This document shows positions 25,227 to 34,682 of a DNA stretch of 64,000 nt, one piece after another. How positions within the stretch are numbered: position 1 is the stretch's first letter; every line of letters starts with the position of its first letter. The DNA is taken from positions 2,914,001-2,978,000 of the forward strand of contig NZ_CP022413.2 in NCBI RefSeq assembly GCF_002222595.2, read 5' to 3'. Position numbers and translations under genes: made by a program. This DNA is from Blautia hansenii DSM 20583. Its GTDB lineage: Bacteria > Bacillota > Clostridia > Lachnospirales > Lachnospiraceae. Under the pieces are notes generated by a model. It was not told the DNA's origin. It was given only the letters and a program-made list of their open reading frames with translations, and did no database searches.

Positions 25227-27167
25227 TTAATACAATTTCGCACCTGCCGGAATTCTATCATCAACCATAAGAAGATTTAATCCTTCACGACCGTCTTCCT
25301 CGTGTACCGCTGAAATCAGCATACCACAAGAGTCAATTCCCATCATTGGTCTTGGAGGCAGATTTGTGATAGCGATACAAGTCTTTCCAACCAGCTCTTC
25401 CGGTTCATAATACTCATGAATACCGCTTAAAATTACTCTTTTCTCCTCTGTACCGTCATCTAAAACAAATTTCAAAAGTTTCTTTGATTTCGGTACTGCT
25501 TCACATTCCAAAACTTTCACAGCTCTGAAATCAGATTTGCTGAATGTTTCAAAATCAACCATTTCTTCAAACAATGGCTCGATTTTTACATTGGAAAAAT
25601 CAATTTTTTCTTCCACAACCGGAGTCGCTGCAACTGGTGCTGCTTTCTGTGTTGCATTGTTTGCTTCGTTCTTCGCAGCGCCCTGTGACTTCATTGTTGG
25701 GAACAGTAAAACGTCACGGATTGCAGCGCTGTCTGTCAACAGCATTACCATTCTGTCGATACCAAATCCGATACCACCTGTAGGTGCCATACCAATTTCC
25801 AAAGCATTCATAAAGTCTTCATCTGTTGTATTTGCTTCTTCATCACCCTGTGCCAGAAGTTCTTCCTGCGCTTTGAAACGCTCTCTCTGGTCAATCGGGT
25901 CATTTAACTCAGAATAAGCATTTGCCATTTCCCATCCATTCATGAAGAACTCAAAACGTTCTGTATATTCTGGATTTTCCGGTTTCTTCTTAGTCAGAGG
26001 AGAAATCTCAATTGGATGATCCATAACAAATGTAGGCTGAATTAAATGTTCTTCTGCAAATTCTTCAAAGAACAGTGAAAGGATATCACCTTTTTTATGT
26101 CTTTCTTCATACTCTACATGATGTTCTTTTGCAACTTCTCTTGCTTCTTTCAAAGTATGGATTTCATTAAAGTCAACACCAGCGTATTTTTTAACTGCAT
26201 CTACCATAGTAATACGCTCGAATGGTTTTCCTAAATCCATCTCAATACCATTGTATACAATTTTTGTAGTTCCCAGAACTTCCTGCGCTACATGACGATA
26301 CAGATTTTCTGTTAAATCCATCATGCCGTGATAATCTGTATATGCCTGATAAAGTTCCATTAATGTGAATTCCGGATTGTGTCTTGTGTCAAGACCTTCG
26401 TTACGGAATACACGACCGATTTCGTATACTTTTTCCATACCGCCTACAATAAGACGTTTCAGATAAAGTTCAAGAGAAATACGCAGTTTAAAATCTTCGT
26501 CTAAAGCATTAAAATGTGTTTCAAAAGGACGAGCAGCTGCACCACCGGCATTTGCAACCAGCATTGGTGTTTCCACTTCTAAAAATCCCTGACCATTTAA
26601 GTAATTACGGATACTTGCAATGATTTTAGAACGCTTAATAAAGGTATCCTTTACATCTGCATTCATAATCAAATCCACGTATCTCTGACGATAACGCAAA
26701 TCTGTATTTGTTAAACCGTGGAACTTCTCCGGAAGTGGTTTTAAACTCTTAGATAACAGTGTTACTTCTGTGGCATGAATAGAAATTTCTCCTGTTTTTG
26801 TCTTAAACACTTCACCTTTGATACCTACAATATCACCGATATCCATTTTCTTAAAATCTTTATAATGGTCTTCGCCAATATTATCTCTTGCAACGTAAGA
26901 CTGAATAGAACCCTGTACGTCCTGAATACTGCAGAAAGAAGCTTTTCCCATAACACGTTTGGACATCATACGTCCTGCAAGAGATACACTCTTTCCTTCT
27001 AATTCTTCAAAAGCATCCTTCACTTCCATGCTGTGATGAGTTACATCATATTTTGTAATCTGGAATGGATCTTTTCCATTTTCCTGTAACTCAGTCAATT
27101 TCTCACGACGCACCTTTAATAACTGGTTTAAATCCTGTTCCTGTGCTTTCTTCTGCTGTTCTGCCAC
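25227..27167 (-). CDS. lysS: Lysyl-tRNA synthetase (class II) with C-terminal EMAP-II-like tRNA-binding domain
   Basis: A 646-residue class II LysRS. An OB-fold anticodon-binding domain (about 55-165) precedes the catalytic core with motif 1 ([16 protein letters not shown]), motif 2 ([15 protein letters not shown]) and motif 3 ([12 protein letters not shown]). Residues about 530-646 are an added domain of the Trbp111/EMAP-II type ([20 protein letters not shown].., [14 protein letters not shown]), the same kind that ends many MetRS proteins. Ordinary bacterial LysRS stops near 500. The Ala/Asn/Gln-rich linker (about 500-525) joins the two. It charges tRNA-Lys; the extra domain should raise tRNA affinity. 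It lies 20 nt behind greA in one operon. Confidence 0.96.
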   Translation of the reverse strand: MAEQQKKAQEQDLNQLLKVRREKLTELQENGKDPFQITKYDVTHHSMEVKDAFEELEGKSVSLAGRMMSKRVMGKASFCSIQDVQGSIQSYVARDNIGEDHYKDFKKMDIGDIVGIKGEVFKTKTGEISIHATEVTLLSKSLKPLPEKFHGLTNTDLRYRQRYVDLIMNADVKDTFIKRSKIIASIRNYLNGQGFLEVETPMLVANAGGAAARPFETHFNALDEDFKLRISLELYLKRLIVGGMEKVYEIGRVFRNEGLDTRHNPEFTLMELYQAYTDYHGMMDLTENLYRHVAQEVLGTTKIVYNGIEMDLGKPFERITMVDAVKKYAGVDFNEIHTLKEAREVAKEHHVEYEERHKKGDILSLFFEEFAEEHLIQPTFVMDHPIEISPLTKKKPENPEYTERFEFFMNGWEMANAYSELNDPIDQRERFKAQEELLAQGDEEANTTDEDFMNALEIGMAPTGGIGFGIDRMVMLLTDSAAIRDVLLFPTMKSQGAAKNEANNATQKAAPVAATPVVEEKIDFSNVKIEPLFEEMVDFETFSKSDFRAVKVLECEAVPKSKKLLKFVLDDGTEEKRVILSGIHEYYEPEELVGKTCIAITNLPPRPMMGIDSCGMLISAVHEEDGREGLNLLMVDDRIPAGAKLY

Positions 27168-27187
27168 CTTTTACACACTCCTTATCT

Positions 27188-27670
27188 TTAAATATTTCTC
27201 TCGATACCGAGAATTTTGTATTCCATTACACCTGCAGGCATTTCAACGGAAACAGTATCACCTTTTCTTGCTCCGATAAGAGCTTTTCCAACCGGTGATT
27301 CATTGGAAATTTTACCTTCCAAGCTGTTTGCTTCTGTTGAACCTACAATTTTAAATTCCATTTCTTCTTCAAACTCAACATCGTAAACTTTTACTTTACA
27401 GCCTACGCTGATTTTATCTAAATCTACTTCATCCTCTACAACAACTTCTGCATTTTTCAGGATTTTTTCAATTTCTTCAATTCTGGCTTCAATATCTCTC
27501 TGCTCATCTTTTGCTGCATCGTATTCTGCATTTTCAGACAAGTCGCCCTGTTCTCTGGCTTCCTTGATTTTCTCTGCCACTTCTTTTCTTTTGTTTACTT
27601 TTAAGTCGTGTAATTCTTCTTCCAGTTTTGTCAGTCCCGCATACGTAAGTAATGTTTTCTTTTCTTCCAT
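27188..27670 (-). CDS. greA: Transcription elongation factor GreA
   Basis: A 160-residue GreA of normal length. The N-terminal coiled coil (about 1-75) carries the acidic tip DLSENAEYDAAKDEQ that reaches the polymerase active site; the C-terminal FKBP-like domain has SPVGKALIGARKGDTV. It rescues backtracked RNA polymerase by stimulating transcript cleavage. ATG 27670 is chosen because it gives the family N-terminus and has AAGGGTG upstream; the frame extends to 27733 without family similarity. It is first in the operon with lysS, behind a near-perfect promoter. Confidence 0.95.
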   Translation of the reverse strand: MEEKKTLLTYAGLTKLEEELHDLKVNKRKEVAEKIKEAREQGDLSENAEYDAAKDEQRDIEARIEEIEKILKNAEVVVEDEVDLDKISVGCKVKVYDVEFEEEMEFKIVGSTEANSLEGKISNESPVGKALIGARKGDTVSVEMPAGVMEYKILGIERNI

Positions 27671-27761
27671 TTTAATTCTACACCCTTTCTCAATATATTT
27701 ATAATGGAAAACGAACCCAGAAGGCTCGTCCATACAAATATCACTTCTTAACAGTCATAAT

Positions 27762-27790
27762 ATTATAAATAATAGATATGCGGATGTCAA
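27762..27790 (-). promoter_or_regulatory. Consensus sigma-A promoter of greA-lysS
   Basis: TTGACA (27785-27790) and TATAAT (27762-27767) with exactly 17 bp between them on the minus strand. The transcribed leader contains a hairpin (about 27708-27733) with ACGAGCC and GGGTTCGT arms followed by TTTT, a possible weak attenuator. Confidence 0.92.
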
Positions 27791-27827
27791 GCTTATTACT
27801 CCTCATAATCTAATATTTATGCTTTTT

Positions 27828-28784
27828 TTACAATCTATTCACCAGCTCTTCCAACTGTTCATAAGACTCTACTTCATTTACCATCCTTCTTACAGATGCG
27901 GAATGAGGCATACCGGAAGTATACCATGCCACATGCTTACGCATTTCTCTCATTCCCGTATAAGTTCCTTTATACTCTAACTGAAGTCTTGCATGGCGAA
28001 GCATCATTTCCTTAATCTCCTCCATAGATGGCTTTGGTTTTATCTTTCCGGTTTCCTGATAATACAAAATTTCAGAAAACAGCCACGGATTTCCCTGTAC
28101 AGCGCGACCAATCATAATACCATCGCAACCTGTTTCTTTTACCAGTTTTTCTGCTTTTTCAGGAGACGTTACATCACCATTTCCAATAACAGGAATGGAC
28201 ACTGCCTCCTTTACTTGTCGGATAATATCCCAATCTGCCTGTCCGGAATAATACTGCTCTCTTGTTCTTCCATGTACAGCAACAGCTGCTGCCCCTGCAT
28301 CTTCTAAAATTTTTGCAATTTCTACTGCATTGACACTGTCTTCTGTAAAACCTTTTCGAATTTTAACAGTAAGGGGTTTTTTAATTGCTCTTGATACCTT
28401 ATAGACAATCTCATGTACCAGCTTTGGGTTTTTCATAAGAGCAGAACCTTCTCCGTTATTTACCACTTTAGGAACAGGACAGCCCATATTAATATCCAAA
28501 ATATCAAAATTTCTATATTCAATCTGTTTCGCAATATCTGCCATTAAATCTGGCTCTGAGCCAAAAAGCTGTAAAGAAACAGGACGTTCTCTCTCATCAA
28601 TCTCCATCAGACTTTCTGTATTCTTATTTTTAAAATGAATGGCTTTTGCGCTTACCATCTCCGTGCAGATAAGCCCTGCTCCCTGCTCCTTGCAAAGCAA
28701 ACGAAATGGCAGGTCCGTTACCCCTGCCATAGGCGCCAATATTAAATTATTTTCCAGCGTCACATTTCCGATTTTAAGCTTCAT
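27828..28784 (-). CDS. dusB: tRNA-dihydrouridine synthase, DusB type
   Basis: A 318-residue FMN-dependent Dus enzyme. It has the TIM-barrel start LAPMAGVTDLPFR, the catalytic-Cys motif MGCPVPKV near residue 98, KIRKGF and the HGRTREQ phosphate motif, then the small helical C-terminal domain. It reduces uridine to dihydrouridine in tRNA D-loops. It closes the argF-birA-DUF-dusB run and overlaps the preceding gene by 11 nt. Confidence 0.94.
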   Translation of the reverse strand: MKLKIGNVTLENNLILAPMAGVTDLPFRLLCKEQGAGLICTEMVSAKAIHFKNKNTESLMEIDERERPVSLQLFGSEPDLMADIAKQIEYRNFDILDINMGCPVPKVVNNGEGSALMKNPKLVHEIVYKVSRAIKKPLTVKIRKGFTEDSVNAVEIAKILEDAGAAAVAVHGRTREQYYSGQADWDIIRQVKEAVSIPVIGNGDVTSPEKAEKLVKETGCDGIMIGRAVQGNPWLFSEILYYQETGKIKPKPSMEEIKEMMLRHARLQLEYKGTYTGMREMRKHVAWYTSGMPHSASVRRMVNEVESYEQLEELVNRL

Positions 28785-29115
28785 CTTCTACCTCTTGTCC
28801 CAGAAAGAATACTTTATAATATAATTCCAAAGACTCTAAAAGCTCTTTTTTCTTCTGGCGTAAATCTTTAATACGCAGTACACTGCCGATTTCATCAAAC
28901 ATAGCATCTGCTTCCAGCGCCTCTACCTGAAACTGCAGGCTTCCGTCTTCATCAAATTCCAAAGTGAGGACTCCTCCGATTTCCTCTGTATACAATACGC
29001 ACATAATGTGCAGCTCATCCTGTATAGACTGAGGAAGTGATGCAAAATCATCATTAAAATAATACTTCTGCTCGTATGCACTTGCACCGCACAAAACTAC
29101 TTTATCCTTGTACAT
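28774..29115 (-). CDS. Conserved small protein of unknown function (possibly DUF6145)
   Basis: A 113-residue acidic, soluble protein. The middle (about 35-65) looks like a beta-hairpin (GGVLTLEFDEDGSLQFQ) and the C-terminal third is a charged helix (RIKDLRQKKKELLESLELYY). There is no known catalytic motif. It overlaps dusB by 11 nt and follows birA by 11 nt, so it is a regular member of this housekeeping operon. The DUF6145 label is from memory and unverified. Confidence 0.75.
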   Translation of the reverse strand: MYKDKVVLCGASAYEQKYYFNDDFASLPQSIQDELHIMCVLYTEEIGGVLTLEFDEDGSLQFQVEALEADAMFDEIGSVLRIKDLRQKKKELLESLELYYKVFFLGQEVEDEA

Positions 29116-29126
29116 GCTTATCTCCT

Positions 29127-29888
29127 TTATACATAACTATATAATCCCCTGACAGAAACCTCGCCGGAAAAAACCTTTCTCACCTTTCCCTGTAAATCCT
29201 CTACAAGGAGCTCTCCTGTATCGGTAATTCCCCTTGCTGTACCAATGGTTTCTGTGCCTTTTTCCAAAATCCTCACCTGCTGATTTTTATTCAAAAGCCG
29301 TTTTTCATATTCTTCCTTCAATGCCTTTAAATTCTGTGTTTTCAAAAACAGCTCATAATTCTTCCAAAAGCATGCTGTAACCTTCGTTACCAGCTCTTCT
29401 CTTGACATTTCCTTTCCTGTTTCCAGAAAAACAGAAGTTGCCTTATTTCTAAGCTCTTCCTGAAATTCCTTTTGATTGACATTGATACCTACACCAATCA
29501 TAATAAAATCCGGCTTCTGTTCTTTCATCTGCATTTCCGTTAAAATACCACAGATTTTCTTCTTGGAAAGAACAATATCATTTGGCCACTTAATTCCTGC
29601 ATCTATTCCTGCCATTTCTTCAACAGCTTCTGCCACAGACAATCCCATTACCAGCGTTAGGGATGAGGCGTTTTCTGCTCTCACCTCAGGCTGCATCAGC
29701 AAAAGTGTCATATAGATATTTTCACCGGGGACAGAAGTCCACACTCTCCCCAGTCTTCCTTTTCCCGCCGTCTGCTCATTTGCTACAAATAAAGCTCCAT
29801 CCAGCTCTTTTCCAACACTCTTTTTTGCTTCCTCTTTTGCCCATGTCAGGGTAGAGTCCACACTTTCTTTCCAAAATATTTTCTCCAT
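29127..29888 (-). CDS. birA: Biotin--[acetyl-CoA-carboxylase] ligase (class I, no DNA-binding domain)
   Basis: A 253-residue biotin protein ligase. The biotin/AMP-binding motif GKGRLGRVW is near residue 43, with KWPNDIV near 100 and GVGINVN near 128; the small C-terminal SH3-like domain ends the protein. It activates biotin with ATP and attaches it to a carboxylase lysine. The N-terminal winged helix of bifunctional BirA is absent, so it is not a repressor. The gene begins 1 nt after the argF stop. Confidence 0.94.
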   Translation of the reverse strand: MEKIFWKESVDSTLTWAKEEAKKSVGKELDGALFVANEQTAGKGRLGRVWTSVPGENIYMTLLLMQPEVRAENASSLTLVMGLSVAEAVEEMAGIDAGIKWPNDIVLSKKKICGILTEMQMKEQKPDFIMIGVGINVNQKEFQEELRNKATSVFLETGKEMSREELVTKVTACFWKNYELFLKTQNLKALKEEYEKRLLNKNQQVRILEKGTETIGTARGITDTGELLVEDLQGKVRKVFSGEVSVRGLYSYV

Positions 29889-29889
29889 T

Positions 29890-30888
29890 TTAACAGCCTT
29901 CTGCCCCTAAAGTAGCCGCCATAACTGCTTTGATGGTGTGCATTCTGTTTTCTGCTTCATCAAATACAACAGACTGCTCGCTTTCAAAAACTTCATCGGT
30001 AACTTCCATGTCTTCAATTCCAAATTTTTCATTCATTTCTCTGCCGATATCTGTCTGCAAATCATGGAATGCAGGTAAGCAATGAAGGAAAATTGCCTGC
30101 TCTCCCGCATTTCTCATAACATCCATAGTAACCTTGTATGGTGTCAGCTCTTTAATACGCTCCTCCCATACTTCTTCCGGCTCTCCCATGGAAACCCATA
30201 CATCCGTATAGATAACGTCTGCGCCTTTTGTACCCTCCATGACATTTTCTGTTAAAGTAATGGTTCCTCCTGATTTCTCTGCAAATCCTTTACACTCCTC
30301 TACCAGTGCATCATTTGGAAAATACTTCTTTGGCGCACAGGCAACGAAGTGCATTCCCATTTTTGCGCATAAAATCATCAGAGAATTTCCCATATTATAG
30401 CGGGCGTCTCCCATATAAACCAATTTCACTCCCTCAACTCTGCCTAAATGCTCACGAATAGTGAGTAAATCTGCCAGCATCTGTGTAGGGTGATATTCGT
30501 TTGTAAGTCCGTTCCATACGGGAACACCTGCATATTTTGCCAACTCCTCTACTTTTTCCTGTCCAAATCCACGATACTCAATTCCATCGTAAACACGTCC
30601 TAAAACTCTTGCAGTGTCTTTAATGCTCTCCTTTTTTCCAATCTGAGAGCTTTTCGGGTCTAAATATGTGCTGCCCATTCCCAAATCATGTGCTGCCACC
30701 TCAAAAGAGCTTCTTGTTCTGGTGCTCGTTTTTTCAAAAATCAGCGCAACATTTTTTCCTTTTAATGTATCCACGGGAATTCCCTGTTTTTTCTTTCTTT
30801 TTAATTCCGCAGATAAGTCAACAAGATACTCGATTTCTTCCTTGGTAAAATCCTTCAATGTTAAAAAATGACGCCCTTTTAAATCCAT
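29890..30888 (-). CDS. argF: Ornithine carbamoyltransferase
   Basis: A 332-residue enzyme. The carbamoyl-phosphate site STRTRSSFE is near residue 55, HPTQ near 134, and the ornithine site HCLPAFHD with catalytic Cys near 274. It makes citrulline from ornithine and carbamoyl phosphate. No arginine-deiminase genes are beside it, so both biosynthetic and catabolic use remain possible. It is followed 1 nt later by birA. Confidence 0.95.
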   Translation of the reverse strand: MDLKGRHFLTLKDFTKEEIEYLVDLSAELKRKKKQGIPVDTLKGKNVALIFEKTSTRTRSSFEVAAHDLGMGSTYLDPKSSQIGKKESIKDTARVLGRVYDGIEYRGFGQEKVEELAKYAGVPVWNGLTNEYHPTQMLADLLTIREHLGRVEGVKLVYMGDARYNMGNSLMILCAKMGMHFVACAPKKYFPNDALVEECKGFAEKSGGTITLTENVMEGTKGADVIYTDVWVSMGEPEEVWEERIKELTPYKVTMDVMRNAGEQAIFLHCLPAFHDLQTDIGREMNEKFGIEDMEVTDEVFESEQSVVFDEAENRMHTIKAVMAATLGAEGC

Positions 30889-30906
30889 TACAGTAATCCT
30901 CCGCTT

Positions 30907-32079
30907 CTATAAAAGTTTTTCTTTTGAAATAATCTGCACAAAAGCCGGTAACTCTTCGCCCTCAAGAGACGGCAACTTTTCTCTTACCCTGTCCTGCAGC
31001 TCCTGCAAAGTATAAATTTTATACTTTTGAATTCTGCATATCTTTGCCGTTGCTTCTAAGATAGAAAGATACAATTCTCTGTAACTCCATTCTTTAGAAA
31101 GCTTCATCTCCTCTGCGATTACCGGCAAAATAATTTCTGTAAGATTTCGAACTGCTCTGCTTTCCTGCACCTCCAATTTATATACATCTGCCAAATATAC
31201 ATAAATATCCTGACTTAATTCTGTCAACTGCCTTAAATAATAACATTCTTTTTCCTGTTCATCAATATAATATATTTTCCCCGCAAGTCCGTAAATCACA
31301 CGCATGGTATCAAAATACCCACGTTTTAGATGTATTTTGCTTCTTTTAGGGTTAAAATCCAAAATACTTCCCAAGCTTACCGTAGGAGCAATGGTGTAAA
31401 TCGTAGTATCTTCCGGAATTTTGACCTTTTTTTCTCTCCCAATGCCAAAAATCCGTACCACAAGAATATCCTTATACTCCTTCTCAATCAAAGTATCTAT
31501 GGGAACATTGTTAATAGCCCCACCGTCAATATAGGTCTTTCCGTGGAGCTTCTCACTCTTAAAAATAGGAAAAATATAAGAGCTTGCCAGTAAAAAATCC
31601 TTAATAAGCTCCGGTTCAATTCCCTTTAAATCTACATTTAAGTCTCGCATTTCATCTATGCTGAAGGTGTGAATATACAAATCCATAGGAGAATTTTGAA
31701 TTTTTTCTTCATCCACACATTCTGCAATCAGCTCTTTTAGGGGAGTAATGTCCACGCCGCCGGCAGAAATATAGTCCATCATATCCTTCAAAGCATCACG
31801 GCTGATTTTCTTCTGTTTAAAAATGTCTTCCATGACTTTATCATCTACCGACATAATCTGGGAATAAGAAATATTCTCCCACAGGCTTTCTGCCTTTTCC
31901 AAATCTCCCATACAGATTAAAGCTCCGTTTAATGCCCCTACGCTGGTTCCCGCAATTCCTTTTATACGAATACCTGCCTCTTTTAATGCTTTCCATGCGC
32001 CTATCTGATATGCGCCTTTTGCGCCGCCTCCCTCAAGTACCAGTCCATACTCCTTTTCAGTATCAAGTACCGGTTTCAT
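30907..32079 (-). CDS. Patatin-like phospholipase
   Basis: A 390-residue cytosolic patatin-domain protein. The oxyanion loop GGGAKGAYQIG is near residue 17, the nucleophile Ser in GTSVG near 46 and the catalytic Asp in YIDGGAINN near 188. A helical C-terminal region of about 150 residues follows. It is a Ser-Asp dyad acyl hydrolase for phospholipids or other acyl esters; the natural substrate is unknown. It lies 18 nt upstream of argF and may lead that operon. Confidence 0.9.
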   Translation of the reverse strand: MKPVLDTEKEYGLVLEGGGAKGAYQIGAWKALKEAGIRIKGIAGTSVGALNGALICMGDLEKAESLWENISYSQIMSVDDKVMEDIFKQKKISRDALKDMMDYISAGGVDITPLKELIAECVDEEKIQNSPMDLYIHTFSIDEMRDLNVDLKGIEPELIKDFLLASSYIFPIFKSEKLHGKTYIDGGAINNVPIDTLIEKEYKDILVVRIFGIGREKKVKIPEDTTIYTIAPTVSLGSILDFNPKRSKIHLKRGYFDTMRVIYGLAGKIYYIDEQEKECYYLRQLTELSQDIYVYLADVYKLEVQESRAVRNLTEIILPVIAEEMKLSKEWSYRELYLSILEATAKICRIQKYKIYTLQELQDRVREKLPSLEGEELPAFVQIISKEKLL

Positions 32080-32103
32080 GCTCCACCTCTCATTCCTATT
32101 TAG

Positions 32104-32140
32104 AAAGGGAGCCTTGCCTTCGCAAGCAGCCCCCTTTTTT
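32104..32140 (-). terminator. Bidirectional terminator after the SPFH gene
   Basis: The hairpin AAAGGGAGCCTTGC-TTCG-GCAAGCAGCCCCC has a short tetraloop-like centre. It is followed by TTTTTT on the plus strand and TTTCT on the minus strand, directly after the SPFH stop at 32143. Confidence 0.75.
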
Positions 32141-32142
32141 AC

Positions 32143-33072
32143 TTAATTTTCTTTTTTATTTGTAGCAATTTCTACTAAGGAAGATGCAAGACCTGCAATT
32201 CCCTGAATTTCTGACGGAATGATAATCTTGGTAGCTTTTCCGTCTGCTGCCTGTGCAAATGCCTCCAGACTCTTTAATGTAAGAACACTCTGGTCTGCAC
32301 CGGCATCTTTAATAAAGCGGATACCGTCTGCCTTTGCCTGCTGCACCTTCAAAATAGCTTCTGCCTGACCTTCTGCCTCTTTAATCATCTTTTCCTTCTC
32401 AGCTTCCGCTCTCAAAATTGCTGCCTGCTTTTCAGCCTCTGCATCTAAAATCGCAGACTCTTTTTTACCTTCTGCCACAAGAATTGTAGATTTCTTCTCA
32501 CCTTCTGCTTTCAGAATTGCTTCACGGCGTTCACGTTCTGCCTTCATCTGTTTCTCCATAGCTTCCTGAATAGCTGCCGGAGGAATGATATTTTTCAATT
32601 CTACACGGGTTACCTTAATACCCCACGGATCAGTAGCATCATCAAGAGACGCTCTCATTTTTGTATTGATAATCTCTCTGGAAGTCAGTGTAGCATCCAG
32701 TTCCATATCACCGATAATATTACGAAGTGTGGTGGCCGTCAGATTTTCAATCGCCATAATCGGATTGTCAATGCCGTAAGTAAATAATCTTGGGTCTGTA
32801 ATCTGGAAGAATACAACCGTATCAATCCGCATGGTAACATTGTCTTTTGTAATAACCGGCTGCGGAGCAAAATCTACAACCTGTTCTTTTAAATTTACAC
32901 GCTTTGCAACTCTTTCAATAAACGGCACTTTAAAATGAACACCGCTTCCCCATGTTGCCTTATATACCCCAAGACGTTCCAAAATATATGCCTGTGACTG
33001 AGGTACAATCTTTACACAGGATGCCGCAATAATTAAAATAATTACGAACAGAATAATAACTAACCACATCAT
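32143..33072 (-). CDS. SPFH/stomatin-like membrane scaffold protein
   Basis: A 309-residue SPFH (band 7) protein. It has an N-terminal membrane anchor (about 3-22), an SPFH domain (about 25-185; PQSQAYILERLGVYKATW, TVVFFQITDP) and a long charged helix rich in EAEK repeats (about 180-255) for oligomerisation. QmcA/paraslipin types of this layout scaffold membrane microdomains. The gene starts 2 nt after the stop of the NfeD gene, the classic stomatin-NfeD operon. Confidence 0.93.
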   Translation of the reverse strand: MMWLVIILFVIILIIAASCVKIVPQSQAYILERLGVYKATWGSGVHFKVPFIERVAKRVNLKEQVVDFAPQPVITKDNVTMRIDTVVFFQITDPRLFTYGIDNPIMAIENLTATTLRNIIGDMELDATLTSREIINTKMRASLDDATDPWGIKVTRVELKNIIPPAAIQEAMEKQMKAERERREAILKAEGEKKSTILVAEGKKESAILDAEAEKQAAILRAEAEKEKMIKEAEGQAEAILKVQQAKADGIRFIKDAGADQSVLTLKSLEAFAQAADGKATKIIIPSEIQGIAGLASSLVEIATNKKEN

Positions 33073-33073
33073 A

Positions 33074-33514
33074 TTACATGTCCTCCTCTACAATCAGCTT
33101 TACACCTTCTACTGCTGTAACCCTTACAACTTTTCCTTTTTCAATCGTATTGCCGTTTTTCGCTCTTGCAGTCCATTCCATTCCCTGAATGGTAACCTGA
33201 CCTTCTGCTTTCAAATTGTCAATGGTAGCTGTTACAATTCCTTTTTGTCCCGGAATACTGTCTACATTGGTTTTCTGCACGTCCTTATTCAGGTATTTCA
33301 CCGCCAGAGGTCTGGTAAATAAGAGAAGTACAACAGAAACCGCTATAAACAACAGCAGTTGCAGCCACAGCGGACCTCCTGCCAGAGAAACCAAAAAGGC
33401 AACTAATGCCCCACCTGCAAACCAGACAGTTGTAAGTCCCAGCGTCAAAAATTCAATGACAAGAAGAATTGCCAAAACTACAAGCCAGATAATGGATATT
33501 GTTCCTGCGTCCAT
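33074..33514 (-). CDS. NfeD family membrane protein (short form)
   Basis: A 146-residue NfeD1b-type protein. It has two or three membrane segments (about 5-75) followed by a C-terminal OB-fold (about 90-146; GQKGIVTATIDNL, GQVTIQGMEWTAR). It lacks the ClpP-like protease domain of long NfeD. It acts with the SPFH protein encoded next. The start is set at ATG 33514, 3-4 nt after AAGGTGGGG; the frame extends to 33547. Confidence 0.92.
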   Translation of the reverse strand: MDAGTISIIWLVVLAILLVIEFLTLGLTTVWFAGGALVAFLVSLAGGPLWLQLLLFIAVSVVLLLFTRPLAVKYLNKDVQKTNVDSIPGQKGIVTATIDNLKAEGQVTIQGMEWTARAKNGNTIEKGKVVRVTAVEGVKLIVEEDM

Positions 33515-33670
33515 AACCCCACCTTCTTTACTATAAATTCTCTGCATCAGTAAAGTTTCTACTGATTTGTCCTCTTATTATATTCTAGTTTTCTGAAAAT
33601 ATCAACGCTTTTTTCTTGTATTTCTTTTGTTTTTTATTAAAATCACTTAGTCGCATTTATCTCATAAAGA

Positions 33671-33709
33671 AAAACTCCAAAAACAACTTCTCGCTGCTTT
33701 CGGAGTTTT
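33671..33709 (-). terminator. Terminator of the SleB-type hydrolase gene
   Basis: AAAACTCC and GGAGTTTT arms enclose a 23-nt loop with inner A/T pairing; TTCTTT follows on the minus strand, 25 nt after the stop at 33734. Confidence 0.75.
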
Positions 33710-33733
33710 CAAAAATATAGTCAATCTTCTCTT

Positions 33734-34483
33734 TTAATAAAATGTCTGATTACCGATAGTCAGACCTCTGCCGCCTCCTGCATGGAAGAATAAACGGTCT
33801 CCAATAGTATTTGCTCCTGCAAACACATCTCTTGCAGCATCATAACATGCCTGACTTGCACCTCTGCTTAATACAGATGCAAGCTTACCTGACGCAGCCG
33901 GTGTAAACTGACCTTTCTGGTAAATAACTTCAGATAATGTATTTGGGAATTTGCTGCTGCGGATACGGTTCATAATTACCGCTCCTACACCAACTTTTCC
34001 TTCATAAGACTCCCCGCCTGCTTCACACTCAATAATTGCAGCCATCAAATCTAAATCTGCCTGAGATACAGATGTTGTCTGATTTGAAACTGCTGCCGTC
34101 TCAACTACGGCGTCTAACGGCTGTGCACCTGTAATCTCCCCATCGCCGTGCACGGACTCAAATAACTGCTGCGCTTCCTCTCCGGATACTAACAAGTCCT
34201 CTCTGATATATCCTTCAATCTCACCGGAAGAAACCTGAACCCATCCGTTTTCTTCACCTACCACAGTCACCACAGCTCCTGCCGGAAGCTTTCCGACTCT
34301 CTCTGTGCTGATGTCAGAGCCCTTACGAATGTTTGCGTATGTAGTCACATTCGCTGCTGCCTTATCTGACCAGTCAAAAGTTGCTTTATCTGTTGTATCT
34401 GCCAATGCCGGTACTGCCATTGCAACAGTCATGGCACCAACAGTTCCCACACAAGTTAAAAGTTTCATGAATTTTCTTCTCAT
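33734..34483 (-). CDS. Secreted SH3b and SleB/CwlJ-type cell wall hydrolase
   Basis: A 249-residue secreted protein: signal peptide 1-28 (cut near ALA-DTT), a bacterial SH3 domain (about 45-100; YANIRKGSDISTERVGKL), a linker, and a Hydrolase_2 domain (about 140-249; MAAIIECEAGGESYEGKVGVGAV with catalytic Glu, ending FHAGGGRGLTIGNQTFY). This domain cuts peptidoglycan as in SleB/CwlJ, but with an SH3b anchor such proteins are usually vegetative wall enzymes. AGGAGG lies 8 nt before ATG. A strong promoter and several TGTWAH hexamers upstream suggest WalR-type control. Confidence 0.9.
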   Translation of the reverse strand: MRRKFMKLLTCVGTVGAMTVAMAVPALADTTDKATFDWSDKAAANVTTYANIRKGSDISTERVGKLPAGAVVTVVGEENGWVQVSSGEIEGYIREDLLVSGEEAQQLFESVHGDGEITGAQPLDAVVETAAVSNQTTSVSQADLDLMAAIIECEAGGESYEGKVGVGAVIMNRIRSSKFPNTLSEVIYQKGQFTPAASGKLASVLSRGASQACYDAARDVFAGANTIGDRLFFHAGGGRGLTIGNQTFY

Positions 34484-34557
34484 TAAAATAACCTCCTGAT
34501 AAGTCTGTTTCTTTTTTTAACATTTGTTACAGATTTATTAAGCTTTGTTACAAACTT

Positions 34558-34586
34558 ATTCTAACAAGGTTACGTTTCTTTGTCAA
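34558..34586 (-). promoter_or_regulatory. Sigma-A promoter of the wall hydrolase, flanked by TGTWAH hexamers
   Basis: TTGACA (34581-34586) and TAGAAT (34558-34563) with 17-bp spacing on the minus strand. Hexamers of the type TGTAAC, TGTTAC, TGTTAA and TGTAAA recur on both sides (34515-34615), like WalR half-sites, though not with the standard 5-bp gap. Confidence 0.85.
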
Positions 34587-34635
34587 CCGGGTATTTTTTG
34601 TAACATTTTACAGTATTTCGGAGAGAAAAATAGAA

Positions 34636-34670
34636 AAAAGTGGCAAATATATAGAATATTCACCACTTTT
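34636..34670 (-). terminator. Terminator of the rRNA methyltransferase gene
   Basis: AAAAGTGG and CCACTTTT arms with a 19-nt loop, then TTCTATTTTTC on the minus strand, 12 nt after the stop. Confidence 0.82.
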
Positions 34671-34682
34671 CAAATTTTATAT

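Noticed and set aside
25227..27167. T-box or other amino-acid leader control of lysS
   Set aside because: lysS lies 20 nt behind greA and no T-box elements are visible upstream of either gene.
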